Source: Pseudomonas fluorescens
Lineage (GTDB): Bacteria; Pseudomonadota; Gammaproteobacteria; Pseudomonadales; Pseudomonadaceae
Assembly: GCF_900215245.1 (NCBI RefSeq)
Contig: NZ_LT907842.1
Coordinates: forward strand, 3,720,001-3,784,000
Reading direction: 5' to 3'
Length of the DNA: 64,000 nt
The translations under genes were made by a program, and so were the position numbers. This document shows, one piece after another, positions 18,575-28,911 of this stretch. The number at the start of each line of letters is the position of its first letter. Position 1 is the stretch's first letter. The notes beneath the pieces were generated by a model. The model worked only from the letters and a program-made list of their open reading frames with translations. It made no database searches and was not told where the DNA came from.

Positions 18575-18700
18575 GGGGGTTCACCGAAGCGTTGAAGTGA
18601 GATCAGCTTGGGTGGGGTTTTTACGGATTTCTGTTCCGGAATTTGGGCTTCCGGATGAGTCGGTAACGGCCGCCCCCGCGGTGCGGAGGCGGCACCTCGA

Positions 18701-19900
18701 TCAACCGCGGCGCTGGATAAAGTCGCGAATCCGCTCGGCGGCTTCCACGCATTCGGCCAGTGGTGCAACCAGCGCCATGCGCACGCGCCCTGCGCCTGGG
18801 TTGAAACCATCAACTTCACGCGACAGGTACGAGCCCGGCACGACGGTCACGTGTTCTTCAACGAACAAGTCCCGGCAGAACGCGGCGTCATCACCTTCGA
18901 TATTCGGCCACAGGTAGAAACCGCCGTCCGGGTTTTGCACATCCATGACCGGCTTGAGAATCGCCAGCACGGCGTCGAACTTTTCCCGGTAGAGGTCACG
19001 GTTGGCCTGCACGTGGGCTTCGTCCTGCCAGGCGGCAATGCTTGCCAGCTGGGTTTGCACCGGCATCGCGCAGCCGTGATAGGTGCGGTACAGCAGGAAC
19101 GCCTTGAGGATATCGGCGTCGCCGGCGACAAAACCGGAGCGCAGGCCCGGCAGGTTGGAGCGCTTGGACAGGCTGTGGAACACCACGCAGCGCTTGAAGT
19201 CCTGGCGGCCCAGTTCGACGCAGGCGCTCAGCAGGCCCGGCGGCGGGGTTTGTTCGTCGAAGTACAGTTCGCTGTAGCACTCGTCGGCGGCGATCACGAA
19301 GTCGTATTCGTCGGCCAGGGCGATGAGTTTTTTCAGGGTTTCTACCGGGATCAGTGCGCCGGTCGGGTTGCCGGGGGAGCACAGGAACAGGATCTGGCAA
19401 CGTTTCCAGATGTCCGGTGACACCGCGTCGAAATCCGGATTGAAACCGTTGGCGTCAAGGCACGGCAGGTAGTGCGGCTTGGCCCCGGCCAGGAACGCCG
19501 CGCCTTCGTAGATCTGGTAGAACGGATTCGGGCTCACCACCAGCGCATCTTCACCGCGATTAACCACGGTTTGAGTGAAGGCAAACAGCGCCTCGCGGGT
19601 GCCGTTGACCGGCAGGATATTGCGCGCCGGGTCCAGCCAGCCGTTGGGCACGTTGAAGCGGCGTTCACACCAGGCGCCGATAGCCTCGCGCAGCGCCGGG
19701 ATGCCCAGGGTGGTCGGGTACACCGCCATCTGGTCGAGGTTGCTGCTCAGCGCTTGGGCCACGAATGCCGGGGATGTGTGCTTAGGCTCGCCGATGGACA
19801 GTGCGATCGGACGCTTGCTCGGGTTCGGTGTGACGCTGCCGAGCAGTGCGCGCAGTTTCTCGAACGGGTAGGGCTGCAGCTGGTTCAGGGCGTTGTTCAT
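18701..19900 (-). CDS. dapC: Succinyldiaminopimelate transaminase DapC
   Basis: 399 residues, class I/II PLP aminotransferase. DapC converts N-succinyl-2-amino-6-ketopimelate to N-succinyl-LL-diaminopimelate with glutamate. Family features are SPNPFYQIYEGAA, the FLCSPGNPTGALIP substrate loop, DECYSELYFDE and the PLP lysine in SLSKRSNLPGLRSGF. ATG at 19900 is preferred; a start five codons earlier is possible. It lies downstream of glnD on the same strand, an order also seen in P. aeruginosa, and the adjacent order with dapD and dapE supports DapC over other aminotransferases. A diverged REP pair lies between glnD and dapC. Confidence 0.93.
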   Translation of the reverse strand: MNNALNQLQPYPFEKLRALLGSVTPNPSKRPIALSIGEPKHTSPAFVAQALSSNLDQMAVYPTTLGIPALREAIGAWCERRFNVPNGWLDPARNILPVNGTREALFAFTQTVVNRGEDALVVSPNPFYQIYEGAAFLAGAKPHYLPCLDANGFNPDFDAVSPDIWKRCQILFLCSPGNPTGALIPVETLKKLIALADEYDFVIAADECYSELYFDEQTPPPGLLSACVELGRQDFKRCVVFHSLSKRSNLPGLRSGFVAGDADILKAFLLYRTYHGCAMPVQTQLASIAAWQDEAHVQANRDLYREKFDAVLAILKPVMDVQNPDGGFYLWPNIEGDDAAFCRDLFVEEHVTVVPGSYLSREVDGFNPGAGRVRMALVAPLAECVEAAERIRDFIQRRG

Positions 19901-19959
19901 CGCAAATCTCGTCAAATTCGGTTGGAAGCATGCGGTCTGTTAGGCAAAGCAATTCAAGT

Positions 19960-20047
19960 GTGGGAGCGCGCTTGCTCGCGAAAGCGCGATGTCAGCCACT
20001 GTAGATGTCGACTGCAGCACTGCATTCGCGCGCAGGCCCGCTGTCAC
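19960..20047. repeat. Degenerate REPIN
   Basis: Left end GTGGGAGCGCGCTTGCTCGC still fits the main REP class, but the right end has several changes (GCGCGCAGGCCCGCTGTCAC). It lies between glnD and dapC and looks like a decayed copy. Confidence 0.75.
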
Positions 20048-20078
20048 CCAAGCCTGCCCATACAGTCAAATTGAGTGT

Positions 20079-22781
20079 TCATATCGTCAGTCTGGACAGC
20101 TCGACGCCGGGTTCCTGGGTCACGCTCAATTGCTGCACGATCGCTGCCTGTAAACGCAGGCACAGCTCCGGGTCGGACAATGGCTGATTATCGGCATCGG
20201 TAATGAAGAACACGTCTTCCACGCGCTCGCCGAGGGTCGCAATCTTGGCGTTTTGCAGCGACAGGTCGAACTCCAGGAATATCCCGCCGATTCGCGCCAG
20301 CAAGCCTGGGCGATCCGGTGCGCTGAGTTCCAACACCGTCACAGGGCGCTGGGCGTCGTTGGAAATGGTCACCTGGGGCGCAAAGGCGAAGTGCTTGAGC
20401 TGGCGCGGCACTCGGCGCTGGATGATGGTCGGGTAGTCGTCCGGGTTGCGCAGGGCTTCGGTGAGGCCTTCGCGGATCTTTTTCACCCGTGCCGGGTTGT
20501 CGCCGATCGAGTCGCCGTCGGTATCAAGCACGATATAGGTGTCGAGGGTGAACTGGCTGCTTGAGGTGATGACCCGCGCGTCGTGGATGTTCAAGTTGAG
20601 CTGGTCCATGGCGGCCACCGTCACGGCGAAGAAGTCGTGCTGGTCGGGCGCGTAGATGAAGATCTGCGTGCCGCCCTCGAATTCGCGTTGGGTGGTTTCC
20701 TTGATCAGCACCAGCGGCCCGCCATCGGCCGGCTGCTGCAGGATCGCATCACTGTGCCAGGCCACGTCGCCTGCGGTATGACGCAGGAAGTAATCGTCAC
20801 CCAGTTGCGACCACAACTGCTCGACATCGTCCGGATCGTTGCCGCCGCGCACGAGGATATCCAAGGCCGCGCTTTGCGTGCGGCGGATCTGCTCTTCGCG
20901 GTCCACCGGGTTTTCCAGGCCACGGCGCAGCGCGCGTTTGGTCTCGGTGTAGAGCTGGCGCAGCAGGCTGGCGCGCCAGGAGTTCCACAGCGTCGGGTTG
21001 GTGGCGTTGATGTCGGAGACGGTCAGCACATAGAGATAGTCGAGACGGGTTTCATCACCGACGATCCCGGCGAAATCGTGGATCACCTGCGGGTCGGACA
21101 AGTCCTTGCGTTGGGCGGTCGTCGACATCACCAAGTGGTTCTGCACCAGCCATACGATCAGGCGGCTGTCCCACAGTGGCAGTTGATGACGCTGGCAGAA
21201 CGCCTCGGCATCGACCGCGCCGATCTCCGAGTGGTCGCCATGACGGCCTTTGCCGATGTCGTGGTACAGGCCTGCCAGGTAAATCAGCTCGGGCTTGGGC
21301 AGCTTGGCCATAAGCTTACTGGCCAGCGGGAATTTCTCCGACACCTGGGTGTACTGCAACTTACGCAGGTGTTTGATCAGGTTCAGGGTGTGAGCGTCCA
21401 CGGTGTAGATGTGGAACAGGTCGTGCTGCATCTGCCCGACGATAAAGCCGAACTCCGGCAGGTAACGCCCGAGGATGCCGTAACGGTTCATCCGCCGCAG
21501 GTTGCGGTGGATGCCGATCTTGCATTTGAACAGCTCGATAAACAGGCTGGTGTTGCGAATGTCGTTGCGAAAGTCGTCGTCGATCAGGTGCCGGTTTTCC
21601 CGCAGCAGGCGGATGGTATCGGCACGGACGCCTTTGATTTCCGGCTGCTGGGCCATCAGCACGAAGATTTCCAGCATGGCGAACGGCGTGCGACGGAACA
21701 CGTTGTCGTTGCGCGCCTCGATGTAGCCGTCGTGCAACTGGAAGCGTGAGTTGATCGGCTGCGGCGGTGCTTCGTCTTCGGGGGCCAGGATCACCTCTTC
21801 GAAGTGCTGGATAATCAGGTCGCTGAGCTGGGCAATGCTCATGACCACCCGGTAATACTGCTGCATGAAGCTCTCGATGCTGGTTTTTGCATCTTCGCCT
21901 TCAAACCCCAGCAGGGTGGCGATGGAGCGCTGATGGTCGAACAGCAAGCGGTCTTCGGAACGCCCGGCGAGCATGTGCAGGGCGTAGCGCACCTTCCACA
22001 GGAACTCCTGGGACGACGCCAGCAGTGCGTTTTCGCTTTCTACCAGGAAACCCTCACCGGCGAGTGCGCGCAGGTTCAGGGTGCCGTATTGGCGACGGGC
22101 AACCCACAGGATCGTCTGGATATCCCGCAGCCCGCCCGGCGAGCCTTTGACGTTGGGCTCCAGGTTGTATTCGGTGTCATTGTATTTGTGGTGCCGGGCT
22201 TTCTGTTCGGCACGCTTGGCCAGGAAGAAGTCCTTGCTCGGCCACATGTGCGCGGTACTGGTGACTTCCAGCATGCGCTGGCGCAGGCGCTCTGGGCCTG
22301 CGACGGTGCGGCTTTCCATCAGGTTGGTGATAACCGTCAGGTCGGCGCGAGCCTCTTCGGCGCATTCGTCCACCGAGCGCACGCTTTGGCCGACTTCCAG
22401 GCCGATATCCCACAGCAACGTCAGAAAACGCTCGATGGAATCGCGAAAGATCTCATGATCGGCGCTGTCCAGCAGGATCAGCAGGTCGATGTCGGAGTAG
22501 GGGTGCAGTTCGCCGCGGCCATAACCGCCGACCGCCACCAGGGCGATATCGGCGTCTTCACTCCAGCTGAACTGTTCCCAGGCTTTTTGCAGGATGTTGT
22601 CGACGAACCAGGCGCGGTCCTCGATCAGCCGACGAATGTCCCGGCCGCTGCGAAAGCGCTCGTCGAGCACCTCGCGGGCCTGGCGGATAGCCTTCTTGAA
22701 GGCGGCAATGGGGCTTGCCTTCAGTGCCAGTTCGGCCTGGAACTGGCCGCGGTCGAAGAGTTCGGGATCCACCTGGGGCAT
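20079..22781 (-). CDS. glnD: Bifunctional uridylyltransferase/uridylyl-removing enzyme GlnD
   Basis: 900 residues. GlnD senses glutamine and adds UMP to, or removes it from, PII proteins, controlling nitrogen assimilation. In order: the nucleotidyltransferase domain with [19 protein letters not shown] near residue 87, the HD domain with [16 protein letters not shown] near residue 510, and two C-terminal ACT domains (one around [19 protein letters not shown], one around [20 protein letters not shown]). The ATG at 22781 is 67 bases from the map stop on the same strand, so map and glnD may be one transcript. Confidence 0.97.
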   Translation of the reverse strand: MPQVDPELFDRGQFQAELALKASPIAAFKKAIRQAREVLDERFRSGRDIRRLIEDRAWFVDNILQKAWEQFSWSEDADIALVAVGGYGRGELHPYSDIDLLILLDSADHEIFRDSIERFLTLLWDIGLEVGQSVRSVDECAEEARADLTVITNLMESRTVAGPERLRQRMLEVTSTAHMWPSKDFFLAKRAEQKARHHKYNDTEYNLEPNVKGSPGGLRDIQTILWVARRQYGTLNLRALAGEGFLVESENALLASSQEFLWKVRYALHMLAGRSEDRLLFDHQRSIATLLGFEGEDAKTSIESFMQQYYRVVMSIAQLSDLIIQHFEEVILAPEDEAPPQPINSRFQLHDGYIEARNDNVFRRTPFAMLEIFVLMAQQPEIKGVRADTIRLLRENRHLIDDDFRNDIRNTSLFIELFKCKIGIHRNLRRMNRYGILGRYLPEFGFIVGQMQHDLFHIYTVDAHTLNLIKHLRKLQYTQVSEKFPLASKLMAKLPKPELIYLAGLYHDIGKGRHGDHSEIGAVDAEAFCQRHQLPLWDSRLIVWLVQNHLVMSTTAQRKDLSDPQVIHDFAGIVGDETRLDYLYVLTVSDINATNPTLWNSWRASLLRQLYTETKRALRRGLENPVDREEQIRRTQSAALDILVRGGNDPDDVEQLWSQLGDDYFLRHTAGDVAWHSDAILQQPADGGPLVLIKETTQREFEGGTQIFIYAPDQHDFFAVTVAAMDQLNLNIHDARVITSSSQFTLDTYIVLDTDGDSIGDNPARVKKIREGLTEALRNPDDYPTIIQRRVPRQLKHFAFAPQVTISNDAQRPVTVLELSAPDRPGLLARIGGIFLEFDLSLQNAKIATLGERVEDVFFITDADNQPLSDPELCLRLQAAIVQQLSVTQEPGVELSRLTI

Positions 22782-22848
22782 CGATCGGCTTTCCTTTCTA
22801 TCTATTCAGTCAGTCACAGGGTTGCAGGGGAAAACCGAGGCAACATTT

Positions 22849-23631
22849 TTAAGCCGAAACGCGTGGGATCGTGTCGTCTGCGCGCAACGTGAAGATCTCA
22901 TAGCCGGTGTCGGTGACCAGCAGGGTGTGTTCCCACTGGGCCGACAGCTTGCGGTCCTTGGTGATGGCGGTCCAACCGTCGCCCAGCACCTTGGTGTCAG
23001 CCTTGCCTTGGTTGATCATCGGCTCGATGGTGAAGGTCATGCCCGCTTTCAGTTCCATGCCGGTGCCGGCGCGGCCGTAGTGCAGGATCTGCGGCTCTTC
23101 GTGAAACACTTTGCCGATGCCATGGCCACAGAATTCGCGGACCACCGAGAAACCGTTCTTTTCAGCGTGCTTCTGGATCACTTCACCGATATCGCCCAGG
23201 CGGCAGCCGGGTTTTACGATCTCGATAGCCTTGTACATGCATTCCTGGGTGACCTGGGACAGGCGTTCGGCCCAGACTGGCACGGTACCAACGTGGAACA
23301 TGCGGCTGGTGTCGCCGTGATAGCCATCTTTGATCACGGTGACGTCGATGTTCAGGGTGTCGCCGTCCTTCAACGGTTTATCGCCCGGAATACCATGGCA
23401 GACCACGTGGTTGATCGACGTGCAGATCGACTTGGGGAAGCCCTTGTAGTTGAGCGGGGCAGGAATGGCTTTTTGCACGTCGACTATATAGTCGTGGCAG
23501 ATACGGTCCAGGGCCTCGGTGGTGACGCCCGGCTTGACGTGTTCGGCAATCATTTCCAGCACGTCGGCAGCCAGTTTGCCAGCAACGCGCATGCCTGCGA
23601 TGTCTTCGGCGGTTTTCAAGGTAACGGTCAT
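22849..23631 (-). CDS. map: Methionine aminopeptidase, type I
   Basis: 260 residues, type Ia enzyme that removes the initiator Met from new proteins using two divalent metal ions. Metal ligands are seen in NIDVTVIKDGYHGDTSRMF (two Asp), GHGIGKVFHEEP (His), FTIEPMIN (Glu) and QWEHTLLVTDTG (Glu). His in VVCHGIPG is the substrate-side residue. The gene is transcribed away from rpsB across a 385-base region, the arrangement conserved in many proteobacteria. Confidence 0.97.
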   Translation of the reverse strand: MTVTLKTAEDIAGMRVAGKLAADVLEMIAEHVKPGVTTEALDRICHDYIVDVQKAIPAPLNYKGFPKSICTSINHVVCHGIPGDKPLKDGDTLNIDVTVIKDGYHGDTSRMFHVGTVPVWAERLSQVTQECMYKAIEIVKPGCRLGDIGEVIQKHAEKNGFSVVREFCGHGIGKVFHEEPQILHYGRAGTGMELKAGMTFTIEPMINQGKADTKVLGDGWTAITKDRKLSAQWEHTLLVTDTGYEIFTLRADDTIPRVSA

Positions 23632-23871
23632 ACAGGTTCTCTCTAGCGCGACGCGCTGAAATCAATACGGTTTACGGGCGTGCGACAAAAGGTTACAGAA
23701 TTCGCACAAGCCCCAAAAAACGTGATTCTAACAGACGCGGGCGGCAAATCATGAGCGTCTGACGATCGCTTCTCTCTATAAGGTGGGGGCATATTGGCTC
23801 TATTCAAAGGCTTGCGCAAAAGCCGAAGACGGCAAATGTGATTGCGGGTTTCGTTTTCGTCCTTCATGTGG

Positions 23872-23879
23872 TATAAAAT
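23872..23879 (+). promoter_or_regulatory. Probable -10 element of the rpsB promoter
   Basis: TATAAAAT followed by a GC-rich start region (GCGCCGC), as in many strong ribosomal-protein promoters with a stringent-response discriminator. A clear -35 was not identified at 16-18 bases upstream. Confidence 0.45.
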
Positions 23880-23884
23880 GCGCC

Positions 23885-24016
23885 GCTTTCCGGGGATGCC
23901 CCGTAGAGCTTAAATCCACACACGTGTCGACACGATGACCTGGGTGCCGGAGGCGAATGCCGCTGGTTGGTCATTGGGATACGTGGAGGCCAAACCCGAC
24001 TTATTAAGGAACTATC
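23885..24016 (+). ncRNA. rpsB leader (S2-responsive element, t44/tff-type)
   Basis: The 5' leader of rpsB carries GGATACGTGGAGGC at about 23978-23991 and CCTGGGTGCCGGAGGCGA upstream, blocks that I recall in nearly the same form from the E. coli rpsB leader (known as t44/tff). In E. coli this leader mediates autoregulation of rpsB-tsf by protein S2. The ribosome site AAGGA (24006-24010) follows, 6 bases before the ATG. Ends are approximate. Confidence 0.7.
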
Positions 24017-24754
24017 ATGTCCCAAGTCAACATGCGCGATATGCTGAAGGCCGGTGTGCACTTCGGTCACCAGACCCGTTACTGGAACCCGAAAATGGGT
24101 AAGTACATTTTCGGCGCGCGTAACAAGATCCACATCATCAACCTTGAAAAAACCCTGCCAATGTTCAACGAAGCGCTGACTTTCGTAGAGCGTCTGGCCC
24201 AGGGCAAAAACAAGATTCTGTTCGTCGGCACCAAGCGTTCCGCTGGCAAGATCGTTGCTGAAGAAGCAGCACGTTGCGGTTCGCCGTACGTCGATCACCG
24301 CTGGTTGGGCGGCATGCTGACCAACTTCAAAACCATCCGTGCTTCCATCAAGCGTCTGCGTGACCTTGAAGTGCAAGCCGAAGACGGTACTTTCGCCAAG
24401 CTGACCAAGAAAGAGGCGCTGATGCGCACTCGCGACCTGGAAAAGCTCGATCGTTCCCTGGGTGGTATCAAGGACATGGGCGGTCTGCCTGACGCACTGT
24501 TCGTTATCGACGTTGATCACGAGCGCATCGCGATCACCGAAGCCAACAAGCTGGGCATCCCGGTTATCGGCGTAGTCGATACCAACAGCAGCCCGGAAGG
24601 CGTTGACTACATCATCCCAGGCAACGATGACGCAATCCGCGCTATCCAGCTGTACATGGGTTCGATGGCTGACGCTGTAATCCGTGGCCGCAACCACGTT
24701 GCTGGTGGTACCGAGCAGTTCGTTGAAGAAGCTCCGGTAGCCGCAGCTGAGTAA
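24017..24754 (+). CDS. rpsB: 30S ribosomal protein S2
   Basis: 245 residues. S2 binds late to the 30S subunit near protein S1 and is needed for S1 attachment. The S2 signatures are visible: [20 protein letters not shown] at the N-terminus and [16 protein letters not shown] in the second half, followed by [14 protein letters not shown]. It starts the rpsB-tsf pair; a long leader upstream probably mediates feedback by S2, and a strong hairpin downstream may lower transcription into tsf. Confidence 0.98.
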   Translation: MSQVNMRDMLKAGVHFGHQTRYWNPKMGKYIFGARNKIHIINLEKTLPMFNEALTFVERLAQGKNKILFVGTKRSAGKIVAEEAARCGSPYVDHRWLGGMLTNFKTIRASIKRLRDLEVQAEDGTFAKLTKKEALMRTRDLEKLDRSLGGIKDMGGLPDALFVIDVDHERIAITEANKLGIPVIGVVDTNSSPEGVDYIIPGNDDAIRAIQLYMGSMADAVIRGRNHVAGGTEQFVEEAPVAAAE

Positions 24755-24780
24755 TTGACGCCCTGGCGTTGACTCAGTAA

Positions 24781-24809
24781 GCAAAAAGGGGGCTTGGCCC
24801 CCTTTTTGC
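24781..24809 (+). terminator. Strong hairpin between rpsB and tsf
   Basis: A perfect 13-base stem (24781-24793 with 24797-24809) with loop TTG. The 3' arm ends in CCCCCTTTTTGC, so the T-run is inside the stem, as in many bidirectional terminators. It could partly terminate rpsB transcripts, leaving tsf to readthrough or its own promoter. Confidence 0.7.
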
Positions 24810-24956
24810 CACCTCGAAAACCATTTGTTGGCGCCCACTTGTGGCAGCGCATCATTGCTCTGTAACGTGCAGCGGCCTACAACGGAGATTCGGGAAGAAT
24901 TGATCGCCCGTTTGATCGGGTGGAATGGTTGAAAACCTATCCAAGAGGATTTTGAA

Positions 24957-25820
24957 ATGGCAGAGATTACTGCAGCGTTGGTTAAAGAACTGCGTGAGCG
25001 TACCGGCGAAGGCATGATGGATTGCAAAAAGGCCTTGACCAAGGCCGGCGGCGACATCGAAAAAGCCATTGATGACATGCGTGCTTCCGGCGCCATCAAG
25101 GCTGCCAAGAAAGCAGGCAACGTTGCTGCTGAAGGCGCTATCGCTCTGGTTGAAGACGGTAAAGCCGCAGTTCTGCTGGAAGTGAACTCGCAGACCGACT
25201 TCCTGGCTCTGCAGGACGACTTCAAGGCGTTCGTTGCTGCCAGCGTCAAAAAAGCATTCGACGACAAGCTGACCACCGTTGAGCCGTTGATCGAAGCTCA
25301 AGAAGCTGACCGTCTGGTACTGGTCGGCAAGGTTGGCGAAAACGTCAACATCCGTCGCCTGGCTCGCATCGAAGGTGATGTGGTTGGTGGCTACCTGCAC
25401 GGCAACAAAATCGGCGTTGTGGTTGCCCTGAAAGGCGGCGACGTTGAACTGGCTAAAGACATCGCTATGCACGTAGCGGCCAGCAACCCTGAATTCCTGC
25501 TGCCATCGGAAGTCTCCGCTGACGCAATCGAACGCGAAAAAGCCGTGTTCCTGAGCCTCAACGCTGACAAGATCGCCGGCAAGCCGGAAAACATCGTTGA
25601 AAACATGATCAAAGGCCGTATCAGCAAGTTCCTGGCTGAAGCGAGCCTGGTTGAGCAGGCGTTCGTGAAGAACCCTGAAATCAAGGTTGGCGAACTGGCC
25701 AAGAAAGCCGGTGCTGAAATCGTTTCCTTCACTTACTACAAAGTAGGCGAAGGCATCGAGAAGCCGGTCGACAACTTCGCTGAAGAAGTTGCTGCCCAGC
25801 TGGCTGCCGCCAAGCAATAA
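24957..25820 (+). CDS. tsf: Translation elongation factor Ts
   Basis: 287 residues. EF-Ts exchanges GDP for GTP on EF-Tu. The N-terminal UBA-like region reads VKELRERTGEGMMDCKKAL, followed by the conserved VNSQTDFLA block in the core and a C-terminal GEGIEKPVDNFAEEVAAQ. AGAGGA lies about 6 bases before the ATG. Closed by its own terminator, it forms the usual rpsB-tsf pair ahead of pyrH. Confidence 0.98.
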   Translation: MAEITAALVKELRERTGEGMMDCKKALTKAGGDIEKAIDDMRASGAIKAAKKAGNVAAEGAIALVEDGKAAVLLEVNSQTDFLALQDDFKAFVAASVKKAFDDKLTTVEPLIEAQEADRLVLVGKVGENVNIRRLARIEGDVVGGYLHGNKIGVVVALKGGDVELAKDIAMHVAASNPEFLLPSEVSADAIEREKAVFLSLNADKIAGKPENIVENMIKGRISKFLAEASLVEQAFVKNPEIKVGELAKKAGAEIVSFTYYKVGEGIEKPVDNFAEEVAAQLAAAKQ

Positions 25821-25842
25821 GACAGTTTTCAACTGTCGCCCG

Positions 25843-25877
25843 AAAGAGGCTGCCCGCTCACGCGCGCAGCCTCTTTT
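25843..25877 (+). terminator. Intrinsic terminator after tsf
   Basis: An 11-base perfect stem (25843-25853 with 25866-25876) and a T-run (TTTT) at its 3' edge, 22 bases past the tsf stop. Confidence 0.85.
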
Positions 25878-25910
25878 CAAATGGGAAGGCCAATTTTATT
25901 TGGTTTCCTT

Positions 25911-25940
25911 TCGGAACTGGCTTACAAAGCCGTGTTCCGA
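25911..25940 (+). promoter_or_regulatory. Hairpin in the tsf-pyrH spacer
   Basis: A two-part stem (TCGGAAC with GTTCCGA, and an inner GGCT with AGCC) lies about 90 bases before pyrH. It may belong to the pyrH leader or be upstream of its promoter. No known regulator site was recognised. Confidence 0.35.
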
Positions 25941-26031
25941 TGGCGCTGTGATAGCGTCCAGCTAGAGTGAACGCAAGCCGTAAACGGCTCGCAAAGAATT
26001 TTTAAAAAATACGCCGCAGGAGAGATTCGCA

Positions 26032-26775
26032 ATGGCTCAGCAGGGCAGTGGTTATCAGGCTCGCTATAAACGCATTCTACTCAAGCTTAGCGGCGAGGCC
26101 CTGATGGGCTCGGAAGAGTTCGGGATCGATCCCAAGGTACTCGACCGCATGGCACTGGAAGTCGGCCAACTGGTTGGTATCGGTGTCCAGGTCGGCCTGG
26201 TGATCGGCGGTGGTAACCTGTTCCGCGGCGCGGCACTGAGTGCTGCGGGTATGGATCGGGTGACCGGCGACCACATGGGGATGCTGGCCACTGTGATGAA
26301 CGCCCTGGCCATGCGTGACGCTTTGGAGCGTGCCAATATCTCGGCAATCGTGATGTCGGCTATTTCCATGGTCGGCGTGACCGATCACTATGATCGCCGC
26401 AAAGCCATGCGCCACCTCAACGCCAAAGAAGTGGTGATCTTCGCTGCCGGTACCGGCAACCCATTTTTCACCACGGATTCGGCTGCTTGCCTGCGCGCCA
26501 TCGAAATCGATGCTGACGTAGTGCTCAAAGCCACCAAGGTGGACGGTGTATACACCGCAGACCCATTCAAAGACCCGCATGCCGAGAAGTTCGATCATCT
26601 GACCTACGATGAAGTACTGGATCGCAAGCTGGGCGTGATGGACCTGACGGCTATTTGCCTGTGCCGCGACCACAAGATGCCGCTGCGCGTATTTAACATG
26701 AACAAGCCCGGTGCCCTGCTGAATATCGTACACGGCGGTGCGGAAGGGACTCTGATCGAGGAAGGCCAACAATGA
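26032..26775 (+). CDS. pyrH: UMP kinase PyrH
   Basis: 247 residues of the amino-acid-kinase fold. It phosphorylates UMP to UDP for pyrimidine nucleotide and UDP-sugar supply. Seen: [15 protein letters not shown] at the N-terminus, the GGGNLFRG loop, [17 protein letters not shown], and [16 protein letters not shown] with [19 protein letters not shown] stands 10 bases before the ATG. Its stop overlaps the frr start by 4 bases (ATGA). Confidence 0.98.
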   Translation: MAQQGSGYQARYKRILLKLSGEALMGSEEFGIDPKVLDRMALEVGQLVGIGVQVGLVIGGGNLFRGAALSAAGMDRVTGDHMGMLATVMNALAMRDALERANISAIVMSAISMVGVTDHYDRRKAMRHLNAKEVVIFAAGTGNPFFTTDSAACLRAIEIDADVVLKATKVDGVYTADPFKDPHAEKFDHLTYDEVLDRKLGVMDLTAICLCRDHKMPLRVFNMNKPGALLNIVHGGAEGTLIEEGQQ

Positions 26776-27329
26776 TCAACGAAATCAAGAAAGACGCTCA
26801 AGAGCGTATGCAGAAATCCCTGGAGTCTCTGGCCCATGCATTTGGCCAGATTCGTACCGGTAAGGCTCACCCAAGCATCTTGGGTAGCGTGATGGTGCCG
26901 TACTACGGTGCTGATACCTCCATCACGCAAGTCGCGAATATCACCGTTAAAGACTCGCGTACCCTGCAGGTCGTGGCCTTTGAGCGCAACATGCTCGGCG
27001 CTGTCGACAAAGCTATCCAGAGCGCTGGCTTGAACCTCAACCCGACCAACCTGGGCGAGTTGCTGCTGATCTCCATGCCGGCTCTGACTGAAGAAACCCG
27101 TAAGGGCTTCACCAAGCAGGCGAGCGCTGCGGCTGAGGATGCACGGGTTGCCATGCGCAATATTCGCCGTGATGCCATGGGTGAGCTGAAGAAGCTGGTC
27201 AAGGATAAAGAAATCAGTGAAGACGAAGAGCGTCGTGCTGCTGCTGATATCGATAAGCTGATCAAGGATTTCGAAGGCAAAATCAGCAAAGCCTTCGAGG
27301 AAAAAGAAAAGGACCTGATGGCCGTATAA
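26772..27329 (+). CDS. frr: Ribosome recycling factor
   Basis: 185 residues, the standard length. RRF splits the post-termination ribosome together with EF-G. The conserved stretch [20 protein letters not shown] and the C-terminal helix with [13 protein letters not shown] residues ([15 protein letters not shown]) are present. Overlaps pyrH by 4 bases and is followed after 17 bases by uppS. Confidence 0.98.
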   Translation: MINEIKKDAQERMQKSLESLAHAFGQIRTGKAHPSILGSVMVPYYGADTSITQVANITVKDSRTLQVVAFERNMLGAVDKAIQSAGLNLNPTNLGELLLISMPALTEETRKGFTKQASAAAEDARVAMRNIRRDAMGELKKLVKDKEISEDEERRAAADIDKLIKDFEGKISKAFEEKEKDLMAV

Positions 27330-27346
27330 GGGGTCAGGACGCCTTC

Positions 27347-28102
27347 ATGGAAAAGACCAAGCAGACTGTGCCCTCCGCGGTGCCGCGCCATGTCGCGATC
27401 ATCATGGATGGGAATAATCGCTGGGCGAAAAAACGCTTTATGCCGGGTGTTGCCGGGCATAAAGCGGGTGTCGATGCAGTGCGCGCCGTGATTGAGGTGT
27501 GCGCTGAGGCCAAGGTCGAAGTGTTGACTCTGTTTGCGTTCTCCAGTGAGAACTGGCAACGGCCGGCCGAAGAAGTCAGCGCCTTGATGGACCTGTTCTT
27601 CAAAGCCTTGCGTCGTGAGGCCAAGCGTCTCAACGACAACAACATCAGCCTGCGTATCATTGGTGATCGCTCGCGGTTCCACCCGGAACTGCAAGCGGCC
27701 ATGCGCGAAGCCGAGGCCATCACCGCAGGCAGCGACCGCTTTGTGTTGCAAATTGCAGCCAACTACGGTGGTCAGTGGGATATCGCCCAGGCTGCACAGC
27801 GCCTTGCTCGCGAAGTCCAGGCCGGGCATTTGCGGCCCGACGACATTACGCCCGAACTGTTGCAAACCTGCCTGGTAACCGGCGACCTGCCGTTGCCAGA
27901 TTTGTGCATCCGTACCGGCGGCGAGCACCGCATCAGCAATTTCCTGCTGTGGCAGCTGGCCTACACCGAGCTGTACTTCTCCGACCTGTTCTGGCCGGAC
28001 TTCAAACACGATGCCATGCGTAATGCGCTGGCCGATTTCGCTTCCCGTCAGCGTCGCTTCGGTAAAACGAGCGAGCAGATCGAAGCTGGAGCCCGGGTTT
28101 AA
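27347..28102 (+). CDS. uppS: Isoprenyl (undecaprenyl diphosphate) synthase
   Basis: 251 residues. UppS extends farnesyl diphosphate with isopentenyl units in the cis form to make the C55 lipid carrier for peptidoglycan and O-antigen. The catalytic Asp is in IIMDGNNRWAKKR; LTLFAFSSENWQRP and DLCIRTGGEHRISNFLLWQ, with the substrate Arg and Asn residues, follow. It takes products of the MEP pathway encoded by dxr, ispD and ispF nearby. Its TAA shares one base with the cdsA ATG. Confidence 0.97.
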   Translation: MEKTKQTVPSAVPRHVAIIMDGNNRWAKKRFMPGVAGHKAGVDAVRAVIEVCAEAKVEVLTLFAFSSENWQRPAEEVSALMDLFFKALRREAKRLNDNNISLRIIGDRSRFHPELQAAMREAEAITAGSDRFVLQIAANYGGQWDIAQAAQRLAREVQAGHLRPDDITPELLQTCLVTGDLPLPDLCIRTGGEHRISNFLLWQLAYTELYFSDLFWPDFKHDAMRNALADFASRQRRFGKTSEQIEAGARV

Positions 28103-28911
28103 TGCTTAAACAACGAATCATCACGGCACTGATCCTGCTGCCGATTGCCCTGTGCGGTTTTTTCCTGCTCGACGGATCCAGCTTTGCGCTGTTTATCGGC
28201 CTGGTGGTGACCTTGGGTGCCTGGGAGTGGGCGCGCCTGGCAGGCTTCAACGGCCAATTGCCGCGTGTGGTATACGCCGCGGTTGTGGCGCTGCTGCTGT
28301 TCCTGATGCATACCTTGTCGAGTACCGTCGTGCCTTGGGTTTTAGGGGCTGCGGTGCTGTGGTGGGCGCTCGCGACCTTCCTGGTGCTCACGTATCCGCG
28401 CACCAGTGCTCAGTGGTCCAGTGTTGCCAGTAAACTGGTTATTGGCTTGTTGATCCTGCTGCCGGCCTGGCAAGGCTTGGTGGAAATCAAGAATTCGCCG
28501 ATGGGTAACTGGTTGATCATGGCCGTGATGGTGTTGGTGTGGGGTGCCGATATTGGTGCCTATTTCTCCGGCCGTGCCTTCGGCAAGCGCAAGCTGGCAC
28601 CTGCCGTCAGCCCGGGCAAGAGCTGGGAGGGCGTTTATGGCGGCCTGGCGCTGACGTTGCTGATCACGCTGGTGGTCGGTGTTGTGCGCGACTGGTCGCT
28701 GAGCGAAATCCTGCTGGCGTTGTTGGGGACGGCAATCGTGGTGTTTATTTCGGTGGTCGGTGACCTTACTGAAAGCATGTTCAAGCGGCAGGCCGGGATC
28801 AAGGACAGCAGCAACCTGCTGCCAGGCCATGGCGGCGTGCTGGACCGAATCGACAGCCTCACCGCTGCGATTCCGATTTTTGCCGTGCTGTTGTGGATGA
28901 CGGCTTCGTGA
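28102..28911 (+). CDS. cdsA: Phosphatidate cytidylyltransferase
   Basis: 269 residues, integral membrane protein with about 7-8 helices. CdsA makes CDP-diacylglycerol from phosphatidate and CTP. The signature is [14 protein letters not shown] followed by [19 protein letters not shown] near residues 215-235, with [19 protein letters not shown] at the end. Overlaps uppS by one base (TAATG) and dxr by 4 bases (GTGA). Confidence 0.97.
   Translation: MLKQRIITALILLPIALCGFFLLDGSSFALFIGLVVTLGAWEWARLAGFNGQLPRVVYAAVVALLLFLMHTLSSTVVPWVLGAAVLWWALATFLVLTYPRTSAQWSSVASKLVIGLLILLPAWQGLVEIKNSPMGNWLIMAVMVLVWGADIGAYFSGRAFGKRKLAPAVSPGKSWEGVYGGLALTLLITLVVGVVRDWSLSEILLALLGTAIVVFISVVGDLTESMFKRQAGIKDSSNLLPGHGGVLDRIDSLTAAIPIFAVLLWMTAS

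Larger units (their letters stand above)
23632..24016. promoter_or_regulatory. map-rpsB divergent intergenic region
   Basis: 385 bases without a gene. The right part is the rpsB promoter and leader described separately. The left part must carry the map promoter, on the minus strand; no convincing -35/-10 pair was picked by eye. Two T- and A-rich stretches near 23780-23860 are the only other notable sequence. I see no further coding potential. Confidence 0.6.
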
